A DNA stretch of 64,000 bases from Shinisaurus crocodilurus (Eukaryota > Chordata > Lepidosauria > Squamata > Shinisauridae): assembly GCA_021292165.1 (NCBI GenBank), contig CM037877.1, forward strand, positions 218,777,350-218,841,349, written 5' to 3'. Positions 54,162 through 63,545 of the stretch are shown piece after piece. A program made the translations under genes and the position numbers. Numbering within the stretch: the first letter of the stretch is position 1; each line of letters begins with the position of its first letter. The notes beneath the pieces were generated by a model. It had not been told where the DNA came from and ran no database searches. It saw only the letters and a list, made by a program, of their open reading frames with translations.

Positions 54162-55028
54162 CATCATCATCATTATTATCATCATCATCATTTATTTATA
54201 GCCCATCTGGCCGGCAAACCGGCCACCCTGGGCGATGTATATCAGATAAAAACAGGATAAAATACATTTAAAACAGTATAAAAATTTAAAAACTTAGCCC
54301 ACCCCATATTCCCGCCTGAACAGTCAAGTTTTTAGTGAGCGGCGGAAGCTCAATAGAGAGGGGGCATGGCGGAGGTCACTCGGGAGAGAGTTCCACAGTA
54401 CGGGGGCCGCCACAGAAAAGGCCCTCTTCCTCGTCCCCTCCAGTCTAGCTGCTCTGGCTGAAGGGACAAGGAGAAGGCCGTCTGTGGCAGATCTTGTTGA
54501 GCGGCCTACTTGGTGTTGCTGGAGACGCTCCTTGAGATAGACTGGACCAGAGCTGTATAGGGTTTTAAAGGTCAAAACCAACACCTTGAATTCGGCTCGG
54601 CAAACAACTGGTAGCCAGTGCAGCTCCTTGAGCACTGGAGTGATGTGATCCTGCCGACGGCTGCCTTTAACCAGGCGAGCTGCCGCATTCTGTACCAGCT
54701 GTAGCTTCCGAACCGTCTTCCAGGGTAACCCCACGTAGAGCGCATTACAATAGTCTAGGCGAGAGGAGACCGAGGCATGAACCACTGATGGGAGCAGGTG
54801 ATTAGGGAGGTGCAGCTGCCGTATCAGATGGAGTTGATAAAGCGCTGCCCGGCTCACAGCTGACACCTGAGCCTCCATGGACAGCTGGGAGTCTAGAATG
54901 ACCCCCAAGCTGCGGACCTGGTCCTTCAGGGGTAGATGTACCCCATTCAGCACCAGGTCAACATCCCCTAACCTCCCCTTGTCCCCCACCAGAAGTACCT
55001 CGGTCTTGTCAGGGTTCAGCTTCAGCAT
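54120..55028 (-). mobile_element. L2-type LINE, 5'-truncated, long open frame
   Basis: The minus strand has an (ATG/ATT)n tail at 54126-54195, a TGGCCGG..CCAGATGGGC hairpin and a single frame from 55079 to 54324 (251 codons). The portion below 55028 is LINE. Confidence 0.9.
54324..55028 (-). pseudogene. L2-type ORF2 C-terminal domain, uninterrupted
   Basis: An open frame runs from LKLNPDKTEVLLVGDKGRLG through LNGVHLPLKDQVRSLGVILD, SSRLDYCNALYVGLPWKTVR, KELHWLPV, TFKTLYSSGPVYLKERLQQH and LWNSLPSDLRHAPSLLSF to SLKT, with no stop or frameshift. The RT catalytic core is lost by truncation. Near-identical stretches with the copy at 8716 point to a young subfamily. The residues encoded between 55029 and 55079 are flank, not LINE. 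Confidence 0.85.
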
Positions 55029-55092
55029 GTAAAAGGCTAAACTAAAAAGATGTATCTTTACATCCTTTCTAAAGGCCAAGACAGTAATATTT

Positions 55093-55333
55093 TTATTTAT
55101 TTATTTATTATATTTATACCCCGCCTTTTTTCCTGCAAGGAACCCAAGGCGGCTTACATAATCCTCCTTCTCCTCTCCATTTTATTCTCACAACAACCCT
55201 GTGGGGTAGGTTAGGCTGAGAGTCAGTGACTGGCCCAAAGTTACCCAGTGAGTTTCATGGCCGAGCGGGGACTAGAACCCGGATCTCCGGAGTCCCCAGT
55301 CCAACACTCTCACCACTACGCCACACTGGCTGA
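55093..55333 (-). mobile_element. tRNA-derived SINE (Sauria-like)
   Basis: Reverse complement of AGCCAGTGTGGCGTAGTGGTGAGAGTGTTGG, GGGTTCTAGTCC (B box), GGCCAGTCACTGACTCTCAGCC, AGGGTTGTTGTGAGAATAAAATGGAGAGG, TGTAAGCCGCCTTGGGTTCC and GCGGGGTATAAAT with an (AATA)n tail. Full length. Confidence 0.88.
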
Positions 55334-55335
55334 AT

Positions 55336-55742
55336 AAACAGCTGAATTTTTGCACATCCACCTATTCATCATACTCACTTAGCTCATCTGTTCAATTGGT
55401 TTCATTTGAGGGAAGAAGAGAGGGATACCATTTGATCTGGCACATTCCCAGTCACTGTGTGACCTCCACAAAGACAGCACAAGGCTCGCCTCCCTTTTTC
55501 ACATTGAATAAAAATTATTCAATCCCTCACATTTAGCATTATTTAAAAAAGCAATCAGCCTACAACAGCAGAAGAAGAAAGCACATGGATTGAGAGGAAA
55601 TGCACAATAATTCATACCAGGACATGTGGAAAAACCTGGGGGAAATAAATGTGGCAAGGGGAACTAGTGTTGATGCGTACCCTGTTATTGAACAGGCACT
55701 GCCTGCCTCTTCATCCCCCCAAATTTGGCACAGGGGCAGCCC
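55336..55742. other. No recognised feature
   Basis: Plain sequence between a SINE and a GC-rich repeat. Confidence 0.4.
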
Positions 55743-56187
55743 CATCCAATGTGGGTGCCTGTAACCCTCCGAACTCATAGGATTACAGTGATTCTATGAT
55801 CCAATGGGAGGCCGGAGAAGCGCGTCAGGTAGGATTGCCTTTGTACTCCCCTCACCCTCCAAAACATTTAGACAGCCATTTAAATGTTTCCCCCCTACTT
55901 TTGAGGAGGAGAGCCTGAGGCATTGCCTGGATTCCATGGAGGATGATGTGCCTCATTCCTCCCCAACCCTGGGAATGCCTCCCCCCAGTGCCAGTTCTGA
56001 AGACGGCCTTCCATCTTCGGATCCCAGCCAGCGCAGAAAGAACCGCGCCAGCTGCGAGTGCAGAGGGAGGGTGCTGCGTGGGCAGAGTCCCCACTGCGAC
56101 CTCAGAAGGCATTTCTGAGGTCGCAGCGGGGACTCCGACCTATCCTATGGCCCACCCAGACAAGGCCAGGCAGCCATAGGATTGCGC
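55743..56187 (-). mobile_element. GC-rich interspersed repeat, copy 2
   Basis: Inverted counterpart of 4572-4993. It starts CATCCAATGTGGGTGCCTGTAACCCTCCGAACTCA and ends CCATAGGATTGCGCCCC. A local palindrome GTCCCCACTGCGACCTCAGAA..TTCTGAGGTCGCAGCGGGGAC occurs at 56089-56131. The 86-104 aa ORFs on both strands come from GC-rich composition. Confidence 0.6.
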
Positions 56188-56887
56188 CCCAAGAGTCTTA
56201 AACTGGAACCTCAAATTCAGCAATGTTGATATATCTAGTTATTGGCATCAGTAGCTCTTTCTGTGTGACCTGTGAATAATATCTTCACACACATTGGTCT
56301 TTAGTAGGGAAATGCTTAAGAAATACCCGTTTTCCCATTTCCCCCCATCTTCAGTATGTGTAGTAGCCCTACTTATTTTCTGATATATTTTCTTATTGTG
56401 TATGCTAATTATTAATCCTCCTCCTCTCTGTCACTTCTGGTCAAGGTTGGGCTTCAACGGATATTTTACCAATCTTTATTCTTACATTCCTGGGACCTGT
56501 TCCATATAATTCTTTAGTGATCAGCCCTGCTTTCATTCCCTTGGCAGGATTCTGCCCCCTTCTTTTGTAATATTCTGTTAAAGATTGTTATTCATCCCTT
56601 TAGGTGTAGGGAAATGTACCATGCATTTCCCCCACTGTCTTGGTATGTAGATTGTGAATAATCTATGTATGGTAAATTTTAAGAAATAACAGCTTTCTCC
56701 AATAGAACCTCCAAGTTCTTCATTCCATCTAATTTATTTATCTAACCTTTCCATTTTCACAAACATATGTCTCTTAAAACCAAAATTCCTTAGTTTTCAT
56801 TCCATTTTCAACTCCCCTCCCAAACTCCACTTACTTGCAAGTGGAAACACATTTAACACCCCATATCACTCCTAGCTAGAATTTCCC
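56188..56887. other. No recognised gene or repeat
   Basis: Pyrimidine-rich, featureless sequence. Confidence 0.4.
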
Positions 56888-56990
56888 CATATTTTGTATC
56901 TGATGAAGGGAACTTGAGAGCTTATGCCATAATCAATTTGTTAGTCTTTCAGTTGCCACAAGATGGTTTGCTGTTTTTTCCACATGGGTG
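56888..56990 (+). mobile_element. Ancient amniote repeat fragment
   Basis: TGATGAAGGGAACTTGAGAGCTTATGCCATAATCAATTTGTTAGTCTTTCAGTTGCCACAAGA has the recurrent wording (AAGCTTATGC..AATAAATTTGTTAGTCT..AAGGTGCCACAAG) of a repeat common in reptile genomes. Relatives at 45538 and 62947. Confidence 0.5.
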
Positions 56991-57179
56991 CACACTAGCT
57001 GCTGAGACCCAGTAGGGCCTGGATTGAGCTTGAGTACATGGTTAAAAGAAATCAGACCTTTTTGTTTCTATTTTTAAACGTCTGAAGCAAATACAAGCAT
57101 CTTCTTTACTGTGTTTATACTTCCATGAAGACATACAAAGCAGTAAGAAATGAACTTTGCATATGCTCTTACAACTGCA

Positions 57180-57843
57180 CCTGTCCCTGGACAGGGATGG
57201 CGTGGCCACAGTGTTCCATGCATTGGTAACCTCGAGATTGGATTACTGAAATGTGCTCTATGTGGGGCTACCCGTAAGGCTGGTTTGGAAGCTGCAACTA
57301 GTGCAGAATGCAGTGGCTAGGTTATTAACTGGGGTGCCTTACAATGAACATATTACACCTGTGCTAAAGGATCTACACTGGCTGCCAGTGTGCTACCAAG
57401 CTAGGTTTAAGCTGCTGATATTACAAAGCCCTATACAACTCAGGACCAGATTACCTCAAGGAACGTCTCTCCCTATACCCACCTCCCAGGACACTACGAT
57501 CTTTAGGGGAGGCCCTGTTGTCCATGCCGTGGCCTATGGATTTTCATTTGGCAATGACACGGAGATGGGCCTCCTCTGCAGCGGCATCACATCTGCCCTG
57601 TGGAATTATCTCCCCCTCTGAGGAACATCAGGCCTCAATGCTGGTGTGTGTTTAGGCATTTATTGAAAACATATATGTTTGCTTTGGCTTTCCCCCCAGC
57701 CATGAGCTATCTTTGTACCAGCCTCATGATATTTTGTGTGTAGTTTCTGTTTGTTTTGTTTATTTTATTCTTTTGTGAACCGCTTTGGGATTTGTTTCAA
57801 ATGAGAGGCAGTATATAAATATTGCAAGTAAATTAATTAATAA
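57180..57843 (+). mobile_element. L2-type LINE, 5'-truncated, decayed
   Basis: LYVGLPVRLVWKLQLVQNAV, ARLLTG, KDLHWLPVCYQARFKLLIL in frame 57253-57621, then broken. The 3' end GTGAACCGCTTTGGGATTTG..TATATAAATATTGCAAGTAAATTAATTAATA is a variant of the family tail. Confidence 0.8.
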
Positions 57844-58867
57844 GTAAGATGAACACAGTGCAGCTTTAGCAGGTGACTGTTGAAAAGTTCATTCCAAGCA
57901 CACTCCTGGATAGTTTGCAGATTAAGTTTAAAGAAGGGGCTCCAGAAATCTGACTCTTTTGGGAGCCACCAACACACTGCAGCTTTTTGCAGTAGTACTG
58001 TGTCTTCATGCCCTTGGGGAAGGAAAAGCACATGCCTCTATTGCTTTTCTCTCTTTCTCTTTAGTTAATCAATATTTTATTAGAACTAAGCAGCCAAATG
58101 TAAGCTCTTACTTTAATTTAGCAATATCTATGTCATTTAAGAAATGTGGCGCTGGTGATGGATAATGGTAGACTGACAGGCACAAATTCTGAAGTCCCAA
58201 AGATTGAAACAACTCTGGTAGAGGCTGCTGGTCCTCTTACTAATCCCCATCACATTCTACATCCATCTCTCTCTGAGACACACAGAAAGACAACACACAG
58301 TCACAGACTCTTGTTAGTTGTTAGTTTTCTGAAATGATTCATTTATGGATTGAGAGGGAAAGGCTAAATGACAGGGTAAAAATGCTTTAAATAAATAATA
58401 AAAATATTATTATTTATTACTTCATTTTTGTCCTGCTTTCCAAACAATTATTGTCTCTCAAAGTGGCTCACATCAACAAAGAGAGAGAGAGAGAGGCCCT
58501 GCTGTCAGGTTTGCAAACTAAAATGACAAGACACACAAGGAAGGAGGAGCGGAAGGGAAAGGAAGAGGAGGGGTGCGTGTCAGTTTTTCAAGGCCAGAAC
58601 AGGCTGGTGAGCTATAAGCCGGCATTTTCCTTTGCTGGTGTTCTTGCTTGAACGAGGCTCTTCTTCCTCAGGCCAATGGATGGGGCCAGAGCGTTTTTTC
58701 TCCATAACTTCTGCAGTCTCAGGGCAACTGTCAGTTGGAGCTGCATCTTCTTTCTGGTGGGGGGGGGGGAAGAGAGGAAAGCTCCCTGCAATGGCTCCTT
58801 CTCTGACTGATGGATGGGCCAGGTTGGTGTCCCCCCCCCACCTTGGCTTGACTGGGTTTGTCATAGG
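57844..58867. other. No recognised gene; short (GA)n
   Basis: GAGAGAGAGA at 58482-58494 and a G-run at 58758. The 94-aa minus-strand ORF shows no family motif. Confidence 0.35.
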
Positions 58868-59029
58868 ATGTCATAGATAGAGTTGGAAGAGGCCTACAAG
58901 GCCATCGAGTCCAACCCCCTGCTCAATGCAGGAAACTAGATGAGGGGTCTCCCATCCAAGTAATAACCAGGCCTGACCCTGCTTAGCTTTCCACGCTCAG
59001 ACAAGCTGAGCCAGCGTGAGCCATAGGAC
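58868..59029 (-). mobile_element. 5S-rRNA-derived SINE
   Basis: Reverse complement of GGCTCACGCTGGCTCAGCTTG, AAAGCTAAGCAGGGTCAGGCC, TGGTTATTACTTGGATGGGAGAC and the tail TTGGACTCGATGGCCTTGTAGGCC..CAACTCTATCTATGA. Confidence 0.88.
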
Positions 59030-59033
59030 TGTT

Positions 59034-59215
59034 TTACATGACATGACAACCCATCGTGGGTAACTAGCCACGATGGGTTGCCATGTCATCTGAACTCAGG
59101 CTGCTTCCCACAGGGTGGCTTATTTTTTTGGCAACAATCCACCCTGACAATCCATGGCTTGTTCTAGGGGTTGTTCAGTCCATGATGGGTTGTCTTGTCA
59201 TCTGAACCCTGGGAG
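59034..59215. mobile_element. Miniature element with terminal hairpins
   Basis: ACATGACATGACAACCCATCGTGG..CCACGATGGGTTGCCATGTCATCTGAAC forms a strong hairpin at the left. The right end CCATGATGGGTTGTCTTGTCATCTGAACC is a related copy. Similar design to 51227-51511, sequence not shared. Confidence 0.55.
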
Positions 59216-59357
59216 AGAAACAGTGTTGCCACTTAGCAGCAGTGACAAAAACCTCTACCACTCTTTGAGATCTTGCCCTTGCTGCTGCCACTGACTGCCC
59301 CTCCACCAATGCCCAAGCAGCACTTTGGCGCGACCATCACTGGTTTGCCACCTTTTT

Positions 59358-59390
59358 TTTGGCCCCAGAAAATTGTGCAAATGTGTTCTT

Positions 59391-59445
<55 letters not shown>

Positions 59446-60706
59446 TACTACTACTACAAGTATGCAAGTGCACACTTATGGCTGTCTGATACGTTTAGTC
59501 TTGCCCGGTCAATTTTCTGGTATGTTTCAGCTGTCAAAGGGAGACATTGGAGTAGGTAACATACATGGAAATTGACAAGGCGAGACTGCGTCTAGGCTTA
59601 TTTGTGCACAGTTGCTAGGGACCAATTGCTGACTTGTCAATTAAACACTGGTAAAGAGGGGAAAGTGGCAAAAGAAGGCACACCAAAAGCAAGGCACAAT
59701 ATCTCTCACTTAAAAATGTAATCCTGTAGATTTGAAATGTTGAACTGACACTTCTCAGTGTCTTCCACCATTTAACACTTCTCCAAGTCTCCAGCTACTT
59801 CAGAAATGGGAGATACTATACTGGCTTCCTCTCCTTTTCGTAGCTCCATTTCAGAGCATTTACTGTTGGTGTTACTGCAGTTCCTTGACATTTCTAAAAA
59901 ACAAACAAACCCTGAGAAGGCGGCTGATTGGGACGGAGAGAATGGGGTCCCATGGGGGGCGGGGCAGGTGTAACTACTGCTAGTGCTGGCACCCCATCTG
60001 CTTCATCCAGTTCTACCAGTTGTAATGGGTTTGGGGGGGGGTTGGGTTTTTTTTTTACGGTTGGGAATATTTGCACAATTTTTTGGACTGGGAAATATAC
60101 ACAAATTTAATGGTTGGGAAGTAAAGGGGAAATCTGTGCCAATTTAAGGGCAAGGCAGTAAATGGAAGGGAAATTTGCCCACCTGCAGTAATGAAGCAGT
60201 TACTGCAGGTGTGCAAATTAACCTTCCATTTACTTCCCACCCAGCCCGTAAATTTGTGTACATTTCTTATTTTTTTAAAACTGTTAGTGAACCGCAGTAA
60301 CTGCAGCAGTAAGCACTGAGAAGTGTTAGTTCAACACTTAAAATGGAGAGGATTACATTGCTAAGTAGGAGATTTTCTCTCTCCCCCCCCCCCCCATTTT
60401 GGTGCACTTACTTTTTCACATTCCCCCCGTTTACCAGTGCTTTTCAATTCACAACTTGGCAATTGGTCCCTGGCAACTATGTGCAATACGCCCTATACTG
60501 TATGCAGTTTTGCCTTGTCAGTTCCCATGTATGTTACCTACTGCACTTCAGCAGCTCCCTTTGACAGCTGCGAAGTGTCAAAGAAATTGACCAGGGAAGA
60601 CTGCACATATCAGACAGACATAAGAGTGCACTTGTGAAAGACCAACCAAAAAAATAATTCAAAACATTACAAAACAATTGTGCAATTTTCTGGGGCTGGG
60701 GGGAAA
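59358..60706. mobile_element. Giant (about 1.35 kb) inverted-repeat element
   Basis: Left-arm words recur in order and reverse-complemented in the right arm: GCCCCAGAAAATTG (59362 / 60686-60700), AAGTGCACACTTATGGCTGTCTGATA, GCTGTCAAAGGGAG, GTAGGTAACATACATGG, GGGACCAATTG (59619 / 60459), AATGTAATCCT and TTGAAC.GACACTTCTCAGTG (59742 / 60315). The arms are about 600 bp, diverged, with a GC-rich spacer near 59920-60050. (ATC)n at 59395-59444 interrupts the left arm only. No transposase ORF is seen. Ends and target duplication were not fixed. Confidence 0.8.
60149..60232. repeat. Inner hairpin of the giant inverted repeat
   Basis: GTAAATGGAAGGG..CACCTGCAGTAA and TTACTGCAGGTG..CCTTCCATTTAC pair at 31 of 34 positions around a short loop. 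Confidence 0.85.
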
Positions 60707-61291
60707 ATACGACCCCAATTTTTGAGGCTCCAAAAAAACAAACCCGCAAACTAAAAGGGGGTACCAAGCAAGGAAGGGGGGACAAGATGGGCCCTGCCAA
60801 AAAGGACACTGGGATACCGACTGGAGGACTGAGGGAGAAGGAGTGGGAAGACAAGCCACCGTGAGCCTGATCATCCATTGGGCGCACTTGGGGTTGTTCC
60901 ATGAACAACCAACACTGCGTAGCGTATTTCCAGGGTGGCTTAGCGTGATGTGCAAACACGACTCTGTATCTTCACAGACAAGTAGAATGATGAAACTGGC
61001 ATGACTGTTCTTTCTAAGGATCTGCTGAGACTCTGTCTGCACCTTCAAAGGCTTTTGTTGAACAATCTCACTGTAAGACTCCAGTTGCCAGAATGACAGC
61101 TATTGTGAATTCACCAACATCCCAATCAGTCAGGAAGGATCTAGGAAATTTGCATAGGGCTCTAGCAATAACAAGGAGTTATTTCGCTAAAGTATGTCTC
61201 TGCAAAAAAGGCTACTGAGAATACAAAGTTAAAGGCTGCTGCACAGTTACCGAAGACTGCCCAGAAAAGGAGGATGTGTTTCCCTATAATT
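60707..61291. other. No recognised feature
   Basis: Minus-strand ORFs of 129-141 aa (60534-61048) overlap the giant inverted repeat and low-complexity sequence. They show no motif and differ little from chance. Confidence 0.35.
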
Positions 61292-61299
61292 CTCTAGAC

Positions 61300-61434
61300 G
61301 AGTGTTCTCCAACCTTGGGTTCCCAGATGTTTTTGACCTGCAACTCCCAGCATGCCACAGCCAGCATAGCTGGCTGGGGCATGCTGGGAGTTGTAGGACA
61401 AAAACATATGGGGACCCAAGGTTGGAGAGCACTG
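61300..61434. mobile_element. Palindromic hAT-type miniature element with perfect 8-bp target duplication
   Basis: GAGTGTTCTCCAACCTTGGG..CCCAAGGTTGGAGAGCACTG, with identical CTCTAGAC at 61292-61299 and 61435-61442. Close relative of 39521. Confidence 0.92.
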
Positions 61435-61442
61435 CTCTAGAC

Positions 61443-61558
61443 TTTATTTATTTATTTATTATATTTATACCCCACCTTTTTTCCTGCAAGGAACCCAAGG
61501 CGACTTACGTAATTCTCCTCCTCTCCATTTTATCCTCACAACAACCCTGTGAGGTAGA
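61443..61558 (-). mobile_element. tRNA-derived SINE, 3' part only
   Basis: TTTATTTATTTATT, then TATACCCCACCTTTTTTCC, AACCCAAGGCGACTTACG and CTCCATTTTATCCTCACAACAACCCTGTGAGG are the reverse complement of the SINE 3' half at 55093. The tRNA-like head is missing. Confidence 0.8.
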
Positions 61559-61906
61559 CTGTGAGAGTTTTGAGCTTCCTGAGGAGCACAGGTTGAGCCA
61601 TTTGTTACTGACTCCTGTGCCTCTTGCCACATCTGAAAATGCATCTGACAGATTTGCAAGTATCATCCCTTGTACCTGTAAAACAACCTTCAATTTAATG
61701 GGCCTATGATACTCCGCAATTGACTAAAGATTTCCTGGCTATCTTCCATAAAATAATAATTGATCTTCTCCCTCCTTTGTAATATGTAAACAGGCTGTAT
61801 TTTTAAAGCTGAATTCTGAACAAGGAGCATCAATTTCATAATAAAGAACTTTTCATTGTAAAAATAAAAATAAACTTAACCCCTGCCTTCTGCAAATTGG
61901 CTCAGT
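61559..61906. other. No recognised feature
   Basis: AT-rich, no motif. Confidence 0.4.
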
Positions 61907-61914
61907 GATCCAGC

Positions 61915-62165
61915 CAGGGCTAGCCTAAGCATTAGGAAGAGTGAGGCAGCCGGCTCAGGTAGTGGATGCTGACGTGTGTGTTGGGGAACAGTGGCAGCCC
62001 CTCCAGCTGTTTCTCCCGAGCCCCCTAAGACAGAGCTTTGTTCACTAAATGGTCTTCCCTGCTTCCCCTAAGCAAGCCTGCTGCTTCTGTATGTGGTATT
62101 GGGGAGTGGGGAGAAACCATCTTGTCCTTAACTTCAGGCGGCAAAATGTCTTGGGAATGGCCCTG
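61915..62165 (+). mobile_element. Non-autonomous hAT-like element (relative of 6813)
   Basis: CAGGGCTAGCCTAAGCATTA..GGCAAAATGTCTTGGGAATGGCCCTG with diverged flanks GATCCAGC / GGTCCAAT. It lacks the 209-bp insert of the copy at 6813, so it shows the pre-insertion state. Confidence 0.65.
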
Positions 62166-62173
62166 GGTCCAAT

Positions 62174-62680
62174 TCAGTCTGTGCTGTGCTACATACTGCT
62201 GGTTGCTGATTAGAAATGGAACAAAAACAAACTAATTCCAAAAAGGCTTGTTACTAAAGCTTTTGGCAATCTCTGCATTGGTCTAAAACTAAAAGGAAGT
62301 GGGCATGCCCTGCTGTGCCACTGACGCCCCCTTCCCCCATGTGGGCAATGACTATTCAACAAAACGTGTAAGAAACCATTCCACCCAGAACCTCCCACAA
62401 ACCAAGTGTAATTTTGTATACTTCAGTGACATGAGGAATGGGCAAAACTGTCAAGGGACTGTCTGTCTTAAACTATACATGATCATTATGGCCAAGCTGG
62501 AGGTTAACATAAATTTTTTGTTTGCAGTTTCTTGGATCATGGTTAAGGAAATATTTTCCAAAATTAAAAAAAAAAACTGTTTTCAGGTCAGCTGAACAAC
62601 ATATTAACTTGGAACAAATCTAAAGCAGTCTAACAGCATAAGCAAGACCTCCCTAGGGCCCAAGAAGAGGACAACCAGCT
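62174..62680. other. No recognised feature
   Basis: No motif in either strand. Confidence 0.4.
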
Positions 62681-62908
62681 AGCCAGTGTGGCGTAGTGGT
62701 GAGAGTGTTGGAATGGGACTCGGGAGATCCGGGTTCTAGTCCCCGCTCAGCCATGAAACTCACTGGGTGACTTTGGGCCAGTCACTGACTCTCAGCCTAA
62801 CCTACCTCACAGGGTTGTTGTGAGGATAAAATTGAGAGGAGGATTATGTAAGCCACCTTGGGTTCCTTGAAGGAAAAAAGTGGGGTATAAATATATTAAA
62901 TAAATAGC
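62681..62908 (+). mobile_element. tRNA-derived SINE (Sauria-like), full length
   Basis: AGCCAGTGTGGCGTAGTGGTGAGAGTG, GGGTTCTAGTCC (B box), TTTGGGCCAGTCACTGACTC, CAGGGTTGTTGTGAGGATAAAATTGAGAGG, TGTAAGCCACCTTGGGTTCC and GTGGGGTATAAATATATT with an (AATA) tail. Confidence 0.88.
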
Positions 62909-62946
62909 AGGCCTGGTGTTTATTCAGCTCCCAGGACAACTCTTAT

Positions 62947-63040
62947 CAGGGTTTAGAAGTGAACTATAGTCCACAAAAGGTTATGCCATAATAATAAATG
63001 TGTTAGTCTTTAAGGTGTTACAAGACTCTGTTTTTTTTTC
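62947..63040 (+). mobile_element. Ancient amniote repeat fragment
   Basis: AGTCCACAAAAGGTTATGCCATAATAATAAATGTGTTAGTCTTTAAGGTGTTACAAGACTC, same wording as 56888-56990, followed by a T-run. Confidence 0.55.
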
Positions 63041-63185
63041 CTTAGTAGGAGTAGAGGTAAACAAAAACAAAAAATCAGCAGCAAAGATAATGGGTGTGGA
63101 ATTCTTCTTAACATGCTAATCCTATTGCCAGAGTCTTGGTTGCGAGTGTATGGGTGAGATAAAGAAGAGTCAGACACAGAGTATA

Positions 63186-63545
63186 TGGTTTCAAATCAGG
63201 GCCACATTTATTGAATTGAAGATCTGTGAAGGGCGAAGGGCGGTACTAACCTAGCCCGGCCATTGGAAAAAACCAATATTCGGGCAAATACATCCTAACC
63301 GCACCGGAGGCGGGTTGGTCCGCCCCCGGCCAGTTGCCCTCCATGTGGAGCTGGAGGGCTTTACCATCGTCACCTTACTTTGACGCCTCCAGGCACCCAA
63401 TGTAGGCGAGAAAGGCAAAACCCCAAAGACGTCCCAATCTCCCTCCTGGCAAGCCTCAGGGCATTAGCGAGGGCAGCCTTGGGTAAACGTCAGTCACCTT
63501 GAAAGGTGCCACTGGATGATCCCCGGCCCCAGATGAGGGGCCCGT
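63186..63545 (-). other. CpG-rich block, candidate solo LTR or transcript 3' end on the minus strand
   Basis: Unlike its AT-rich surroundings this block has many CpGs (GCGCACCGGAGG-, GGTCCGCCCCCGG-type words). On the minus strand it ends with ATTCAATAAATGTGGCCC, a polyadenylation signal followed by a pyrimidine-rich stretch (CTGACTCTTCTTTATCTCACCC). No open frame of note, primer site or duplication was found. Confidence 0.35.

Noticed and set aside
59395..59444. CRISPR-like periodic repeat
   Set aside because: A simple (ATC)n microsatellite with no spacers. No CRISPR array exists in the window.
60534..61048. Minus-strand ORFs of 129-141 aa
   Set aside because: Overlap an inverted-repeat element and low-complexity DNA; no motif and poor coding character.
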